From Coniella vitis (lineage: Eukaryota; Ascomycota; Sordariomycetes; Diaporthales; Schizoparmaceae): a DNA stretch of 64,000 nucleotides. The stretch is from NCBI GenBank assembly GCA_011317545.1, contig WUJK01000003.1:1054001-1118000 (forward strand), in the 5' to 3' direction. Below, piece by piece: positions 57,753 to 64,000 of this stretch (its first letter is position 1; every line of letters begins with the position of its first letter). The position numbers were made by a program, and so were the translations under genes. Below the pieces are notes generated by a model. That model had not been told where the DNA came from. It did no database searches and worked only from the letters and a program-made list of their open reading frames with translations.

Positions 57753-60488
57753 TCATATGCCTTCCTCCTCGTCCAAAGGCTCCACTCGTACGAGTATCTC
57801 CTCTAACAAGCCTTCCAAAAACGTCCCCACCTCTTTACCCATACCAACGGGTTCAGCTTTATCGTAATGATCAATCTCCTTGCACACATGCGCCAGCTTA
57901 TACACGAGCTTGCGAATCTTTTCGTGAGCTGCCTCGGCACGCTGCTGCTTGGGTGTGGAGATGGAGTGATGGCTAGAGAAACTGCCAGAACCTGTTCGAT
58001 GTTCGAGGCCTGGTGTGCTTGCCGAATTATTCGTCGACCGATACGCTTGCTGCAGGTTGATCTGGCGTCGTTTGAGTGCTTCCTCGAGGGCAGGAAAGAT
58101 CACGTCATTCAACGCATCCAAATCACCGTCTGTGTTGTTCGGGGCTGGTGGTGGGAAGGCGAGGGGCGTGGGTGTCTGTGGCTCTGGTGTACCGGTGGAC
58201 TGGGTCGCCGATGGCGGTCCCCGAAAGGCCTCTTTGGATGCCAAACCGCACAAGTTTTGTGTCTGCAAGAGTCGTGGCTGTGGAAAATATGACTGTTGTT
58301 GTGATGATTGCTGCTGCTGCTGTTGTTCTTGTTGTAGTTGTTGTTGCTGCTGCTGCTGCGGCTGGGGTAATTGAGGCGGGTTGAATTGCCTTGTTTGTGC
58401 AGGCTGTGGCGGGAGTGGATGTTGCTGACTTGGCAGTTTTGGCAGAGGGGACTGAATCAAAGGCTGTATTTGTTGCGTTTGTTGTTGAGACGGCAGTTGC
58501 TGGGTTTGGCTGCTACGGTATGGGGGTATCTCTGGCAACTTCATGGGTCCAGTCTTGGACGACTGTCGTTGCATGGGAGGAGGCGGTGGCAATTCTCTCG
58601 AAGGCCGTCTCTGCACCTGGAGGGTGGGCGTCAGGTTCAGGTTCCCAATATCCCGCTGCAATTGCTCTTTGAGCGTCTTATCATACTCGGAGAGATCGCT
58701 GACGCCCTGTGGCATTGCTCTCATCTGAGACGCTCGAGGGGTCGACTGTCCTTGAGGCTGCTTTTGTGGCGATGGTGGCAGGGGCACTTTGGAGGGAGAC
58801 GACGTTCCCATACCACTTCCGACTGGCTTCCGTTGGGGTGATATTTGTCTTGCCGTGCCAGACGTCGTCGACCCAGCCGTTCGAAAAGTGTCACGGTCCT
58901 TTTCGCCAAGAGCTTTGGCTGGAGATGCTTCGCGCCTATGCTCGCCATAGTCGTCGGCTGGCTCAAGAGGTCTCGATGAGCGCGCATTCATAGCCGACTC
59001 GTCCATGGGACTCAGCCCTGGCCGGTGGATTACCTGGCCTTGATTGCCCACTAGTCGAACTGTGCCAAAATCCCACATATCCTCATTCACAGGTTGCAAA
59101 TTAGCGGGCTGACCAATGTCGTCCAGCATGTCGTCGTCATCTGTGTTTTTGTGAGTGGTGGACCAATGCGCGTGGCGCTCAATCAGCTCCGTCAAGTAGC
59201 TCGTCTTTTTGGCCTTCTTGACAAATGGATGCTTCAACAAGTCTTTTGCGGTTGGTCGCTCCTTGGGGTCGCGTTGTAGACAGCAGGCCACGAAATCCTG
59301 AAAGGCCTTGGAGAAGGAATCTCGTTCCAGACGTGGTGGTGGGTTCTTGGGAATGAGGAATAGGACTTTCATGGGGTGGATATCGGCATAAGGCGGCTCG
59401 CCATTGGCCAATTCGAGCGCAGTGATGCCCAGAGACCATATGTCTGCCCTGTGGTCGTAGCCCGACTGCTTAATGACTTCGGGTGCCATCCAAAAGGGAG
59501 TGCCGACAAAGGTGTTCTTCTTGGTCATTGTTGCCGAGAGCTGGCCCGAGACGCCAAAATCAGCCAATTTCACCTGGCCATTGGAGCTCAACAAAACGTT
59601 GGCAGCTATATGAGGAAGGGGCGCACGTCAGTTACGGGCCTCTTCTTTTGGGATCCGTCTGGGCAGAACCTCGACATACCCTTGATGTCACGATGCAGCT
59701 TCTTGTCCGAGTGAAGATAGTCCAGGCCCAACAGCAATTCTCTGACAATGATGGCAATGTAGTCTTCGTCAATCTTGCCCGGCTTCATCAAGTCGGCGCA
59801 GCTCCCGCCGGAGCAGAATTCCATGACGATCCATAACTCTGCGCCTTTTGCATAAGAACCGTAGTATTTTGTAACGTAGGGGGACTGCAGCTCCGAGAGG
59901 ATGGCGATTTCTTGGATAATGTCTTCGACCTCGTCTTCGGCGCTCTCAATGTCGATAACCTTGATGGCAACTGCTTGACCGGTTCGCTTGTCGACACTGC
60001 AATTTGGAAAGCAAGACTCGAGAATTAGCTTTGGCTGATCGCACCCAAAACCAAGGACACAAGGGGAGACAAAGGCCAGCGGCAAGATGAAGAAACACGG
60101 TCAGAAGGGAAAAGGGAGGTTTGTTTTGTGAGTGGGCGTACGTACCCTTTGTAGACCTTGCCAAAACTGCCACCGCCTATATTATTTTGCGCGTGAAAAA
60201 AAAAAAAAAGTCAACGTAATGGCCTTCACAACAACAAATGCAATAATGCCGCCGGTGCCGGCGCTGCTGTAGCTGCTACAGCATAGGGCTCTCTGCCTTG
60301 TTTAGCACGCGCGCGCGCGCGGGCGCATGCGCACACGCCTAAGAGTGGGAGGAGGGAAAGCATGTGACGAACGAACCAATGCAGTACTCCTTGGTGTACA
60401 AGGTCTCGGGGTCGGGCGATCCCTCGTTATTGCTGCTGCCATTGCTGCTGCGATTGCTGCTGTCCCAGTCCCTCTCCCGGCCAGCCAT
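57753..60488 (-). CDS. Ste20/GCK-family serine-threonine kinase
   Basis: Cytosolic germinal-centre-type kinase, about 770 aa, probably acting upstream of an NDR kinase in polarity or septation, as fungal Kic1/Nak1/Sid1-type kinases do. Exons: 60488-60377, 60176-60146, 59996-59680, 59605-57753; phases 1, 2, 1. Glycine loop IGGGSFGKVYKG (split across three exons), Lys60 in VAIK, HRDIK (149-153), DFG (169-171), activation segment ATMTKKNTFVGTPFWMAPE (GTPFWMAPE is the Ste20 signature). The kinase domain ends near 290. The rest is a disordered Pro/Gln/Ser-rich tail with Gln runs and a conserved-looking C-terminus (KIRKLVYKLAHVCKEIDHY). Which GCK subgroup it belongs to needs a tree. Confidence 0.9.
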
Positions 60489-62370
60489 GGTGCCTGGAAG
60501 GTCTGCGCTGTGGTCGGTCTGCGGGTCCGTCCGGTGAACAGGGCAGGGCACACGAGGGAAAGGCAGGTCGCGCGGTCGGGTTGGCTTGGGGGGCGAGGGT
60601 CGATCGGGGTCGTGGGAAAAGGAGCAGAATTAAATCGAGAAGGCTGGCAGCGAGGCCCTGTCCGTCTGTTGACTCTTGACTGGCTGGCTGGGTTGTTGCT
60701 GTCAAGTCGAGCCAAGTTCAGCCAAGCACCAAGCACCAAGCACCAAGCACCAAGCAACCAGCAACCAGCAACCAGCAAGCAAGCAAGCAAGCGTGCAGTA
60801 GGATCGGCCCGTGGTTGGAATAGTGGGACCCGGCGTCCTGGGAAGGCCGTGGCAGGCGTAGCAGGGCGATCTGGAGGGGTTGGAGGGGCTGGGCTGGTGC
60901 AGGCTGGTGCAGAGCTGGGGCGGCGGCAGTGGACTCCCGGGGCGTGCGAGTGGGGCCCTGGAGCGTCAGCGTCGATTTGGCACTGCCTGTACTGCCTGGT
61001 TTTCTTGCTTTGCTGCGTCGCGATGGATGAATGTACAACTTGCTTGCAGGCTTGCGCTGGATGCGGCTGGCTTGGATGCGATTGCGGCGGGTTGGAGCGC
61101 TTAAGACCGAGCTTAAGCTATTAACAAGCTGCCTGCTGGCGGTGATGACGACCGTGACAGTGACAGCAGTAGCAGCAGCAGCAACAGCCGTGAATGATTT
61201 GCTGGCGGTCACACAAGTAGCAGCGGCGTCATGTCGTAACGGCACTGTGTGTCGGTGGTGGTGGAGGAGGAACGCGGAAGCGGGACGAAATCAAGAAGGA
61301 GGAGGAGGAGTGCGAGGAAGGAAAGGACAAGTCGTGCTTTCGCAGTCCAAACAAATAAGCGGTATGGGAGGAAAAGCCGAGAAATAAAATAGACAAAGAA
61401 AACAGCCTGCGCATGATACTGCAGCTTGTCAAAAAAGCGACACAATTGTCGAAACTGCCAACAACAACAGCGGTGCAGGTGATCAAGTTGCGCGTTGCCG
61501 GGTTGTGGTCGAAGAGGGGAGGTTGCCCAAAGTCGAGTCTAGGTTGATCCAACAAGAAGCCTGGTAGGCGCAGCAGTTACAGGGGAGCAACGGGAAGGTA
61601 CAGTGGTGTACCGAGCAGCCTACAGCAGTTGAGCAGCCAGCCAAGCCAGCCTCCCACCAAGGGGTGCGCTTATAGCAGCGGTACCTTCTGTACTTGTTAC
61701 AATTGCGGGGTGGTCTCAGGGCAGTCAGCACCGTACCCCTGTGCAATGTTCCAGTTGGGTGAATCACCAGCCCTTATTACCACTGGCTCAACTGCAAAAC
61801 ACCAACACCAATACACGCCCCTTACTTAGCTTGCCAATACCCAATCATTTGGCTTGTCATGCACCCAAACGTGTTGCAGCAGCCGCAGCCGCAGCCGCAG
61901 CCGCTTGATGCCATGCATTTATTCACGCTCATTGCATAGCCATTCACGATATGTACAGTCTCACTCTTTACCCAGTGGACCCGAATTCATTGGCCCGTGA
62001 TCCCTCCTTCTCCTCAAAGAACCGGAATGACGCAGACACAACTTACGTAGGTAGCGTCTCCGATGTGGATCGATCTTTTGCGCAAATTATTCTCTTTTGA
62101 GACTATTCTCTCGCCCAAAGATGCAAGCACTCGCTCTCGTTCGTTCGTCTTGAGATCTCGGCGGTCTTTTGGATCAAAAGAAAAAGGAGTCTAGCCACTT
62201 GCAAGAACCTTTCCTTACTTCTACCTAGAGCTTTCCCATTTTGCTCTGAAGCCCAAGCACCACAACGCCTTCCAAACGATTCTCTCTCCCCAAACCAGCC
62301 ATGGAAAAGAAGAAAGAAGAAAGAAAATCAAGTCATGCTGGCTAGAGACACCATGGCGCGGGCCCTGCTC
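60489..62370. other. Kinase promoter and UBX 3' flank
   Basis: No supportable gene; the 265-codon plus frame over 60,327-61,124 overlaps kinase exon 1 and lacks domains. It contains a CAAGCAC-type heptamer array (60,720-60,760) merging into AGCAACC/AGCA units, and a CAGCCG repeat near 61,880-61,902. Confidence 0.5.
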
Positions 62371-64000
62371 TCAAGCCTCAATGTATTCAATCATGACCGT
62401 AGCTTGCTTGAGACCAGCCTCTTCCACCGTCTTGTCCAGGTCTTGCAGCAAATCTTGACCCTGCGGCATCACCTTGAGCTCAAACTCCATGCCAGCCTTG
62501 TCTCCCAGGGGCTCGGCCTTGAGCCACTCGTAGATGCGTCGCACCGTGTCAGCTAGGGCAAACCGGCGAATCACCCTGCCGTCGGCGTGCCGGAACTGGA
62601 TCCTCGTCACGCTCGGACTCTGCTCCGGCTCCACATGTGGCTGGTCGGCTGCAATGCTTGCAAATACAGAGTTCTGTGCTGCCGGTGCTGCTGTTACTGC
62701 GGCTCCGCTGTCATCCCCGGCACCTGGTGCATCTGTCATGAGCTCGTCGTCCTTGCCGGCAACCGCCTTACCCTTGCCCTTGTCCAGCTCGACTGACTTG
62801 GTGAGAGCATCAGGGTCATGCACGTTGGCTCCAGCCAAAGTAGCATTACCATTTGTCGTCTCCAGACTGTTCCGCATCGCCATCTCAAGCATTTCCTCCT
62901 CTGTCATGCGGTCCACATCCACCGCCTTCTGAGGCGCCTTTTGCTTCGACACGGGGTTCTTGCTGTTGATTGCCAGCGAGTAGCGGTCCAGGAACTCGAC
63001 TAACTGCGCATGGAAGTCCTGTGCCGACGGAAACGGAATGCCGGACCATACCTTGACCTGTTCTCCTGTGCGCGGGTCGATGATGGCTACGTGGGGGAAG
63101 TTGTCACGATTGTCTTGGGCGTGAGGCGGGAAGTAAAAAGTGTTGTACTGCGTAGCGCGTGGGTCATCCTTGGAGTATTGCAAGAAGATGAAGCTCTCCT
63201 TGACCAGGGCGACGACTGCCGCATCCTTCCAGATATCCCGGTTCAATGCCTGGCAGTTGAAATCGTTCATGTCTTGCACGTTGACCAGAATCCACTTTTT
63301 CACATCCTTGCCCTCGTCTCTTGCCTCGTCCCACGTAAGGTGTGCCATGAGGTCGTACGGCGGGCGAAAGAGGTCGGCAAGGCGCTGGGCCCGGTCGCTA
63401 GTCGCACCACCAGCGGCCTGCGCAAAAGAGCGGTTCGCTGGCTGGCTGTCGTCTTCCCAGATGGACTGGCCAAAGGGGTTGCCTCTCACTATGTGTCATC
63501 TTTGTCAGTTTTGTTTCCGTTTTTTTTTTTTTTTTTCGTGGCATGTAGCCTTTTTGTCCTCCGAATCCGTGTCAAGGCCATTCTTACATTGTGGCTGGCG
63601 AGCTCTCCAGGTCGGGAGCCTGAAATCGTCCTCGTCAGCGGCACCAAAGCCGCTGGGAGCCACGAGAGTCTCTGTTGTCCGTCCAATCGGGGCACGTACG
63701 CCATCTGGGTTGGCAGCTCCCTCGCCATACATTTCCTCTTGCAGTCGACGGGCCATAGCGGCATCATCGCTCTCTTGTGCAATTCGCTGCAGATTGTCTG
63801 TATCTGTCTCGCCCTCTTCGGCATCGGGGTCGTCTGGAATATCAAAGTCGTCGTCGATTTCGACTTCGTCGTCGTCAGAGTCTATGTGGATGACACCAGC
63901 AGCATCTTGTCGGCCAATCGAGCGGGAGGCAGCCTGCGGGCGAGCAGTCGACGGGTTGTTACTACTGGAGGCGGCGGCGGCGGCGGCAGCTGTGGAGGCA
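62371..64000 (-). CDS. UAS-UBX domain protein (UBXD7/Ubx5-like), 5' end outside window
   Basis: Ubiquitin-linked Cdc48/p97 adaptor. Exons: from beyond 64000 to 63588, then 63488-62371; the intron is phase 1 (GTAAGA to ACACATAG). In order: an acidic region with IDSDDDEVEIDDDFDIPDD, a UIM-like helix AQESDDAAMARRLQEEMYG, a thioredoxin-like UAS domain (KKWILVNVQDMNDFNCQAL, ESFIFLQYSKDD, FPHVAIIDPRTGEQV), a second UIM-like helix TEEEMLEMAMRNSLE, and the UBX fold (VTRIQFRHADGRVIRRFALAD to YIEA). No N-terminal UBA is visible because the start lies outside the window. The UAS domain lacks a CxxC pair, as usual. It probably delivers ubiquitylated substrates to Cdc48. Confidence 0.88.

Noticed and set aside
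60327..61124. 265-codon plus-strand frame
   Set aside because: Overlaps kinase exon 1 in antisense, crosses heptamer repeats and has no domain.

Overview
The window comes from a filamentous ascomycete (Pezizomycotina-type). Genes are GC-rich with short GT-AG introns. The families are typical of that group: a Zn2Cys6 regulator, a DUF3425 bZIP, a Git3-type GPCR and a GCK-type kinase. A 21-kb AT-rich block shows the CpA/TpG loss expected of repeat-induced point mutation (RIP). I cannot name the species.

Left arm (1-19,156). A Zn2Cys6 transcription factor (966-3601, +) converges on a 1263-residue gene (8607-3772, -). That gene encodes an N-terminal DyP-type haem peroxidase fused in one reading frame to a complete glycyl radical enzyme (GRE). 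The GRE half has a GCYE active-site motif and a C-terminal RVRMGGW glycyl-radical loop. This fusion is the most unusual biology in the window. Next come an FAD-dependent monooxygenase (11,718-9801, -), about 4 kb without a supportable gene, and a cAMP-receptor-like GPCR (15,815-18,750, +).

Middle (19,157-40,755). A degenerate GATATT-type array is split by one Ty3/gypsy element (19,270-40,508). It carries, in order, an inverted solo LTR of a related family (20,077-20,556), a second LTR element (20,771-24,858), and a minus-strand gypsy element (28,277-37,162). The minus-strand element itself holds a 1.6-kb gag-only LTR element (28,919-30,538). Every insertion can be delimited by matching LTR ends and a 5-bp target duplication: TGATA/TAATA, TCGAG, AAACC, ATTAA and ATACC. 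All coding sequence here is destroyed, but gag zinc-knuckle, reverse transcriptase and integrase remnants can still be read. A decayed tRNA-like sequence lies near the 3' LTR.

Right arm (40,756-64,000). In order: a zinc alcohol dehydrogenase (-), a bZIP/DUF3425 regulator (-), a dynamin-family GTPase interrupted by one in-frame TAG (-), an aldehyde dehydrogenase of the succinate-semialdehyde type with a GC-AG intron (+), a mitochondrial-carrier-fold protein (-), a short-chain dehydrogenase (+), a Ste20/GCK kinase (-), and the 3' part of a UAS-UBX protein (-) that runs off the right edge.

Several genes are oxidoreductases (peroxidase-GRE, monooxygenase, ADH, ALDH, SDR) lying near two transcription factors. 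A shared catabolic role is possible, but nothing in the sequence proves it. Exon coordinates were derived by hand from splice sites, phase and family conservation.
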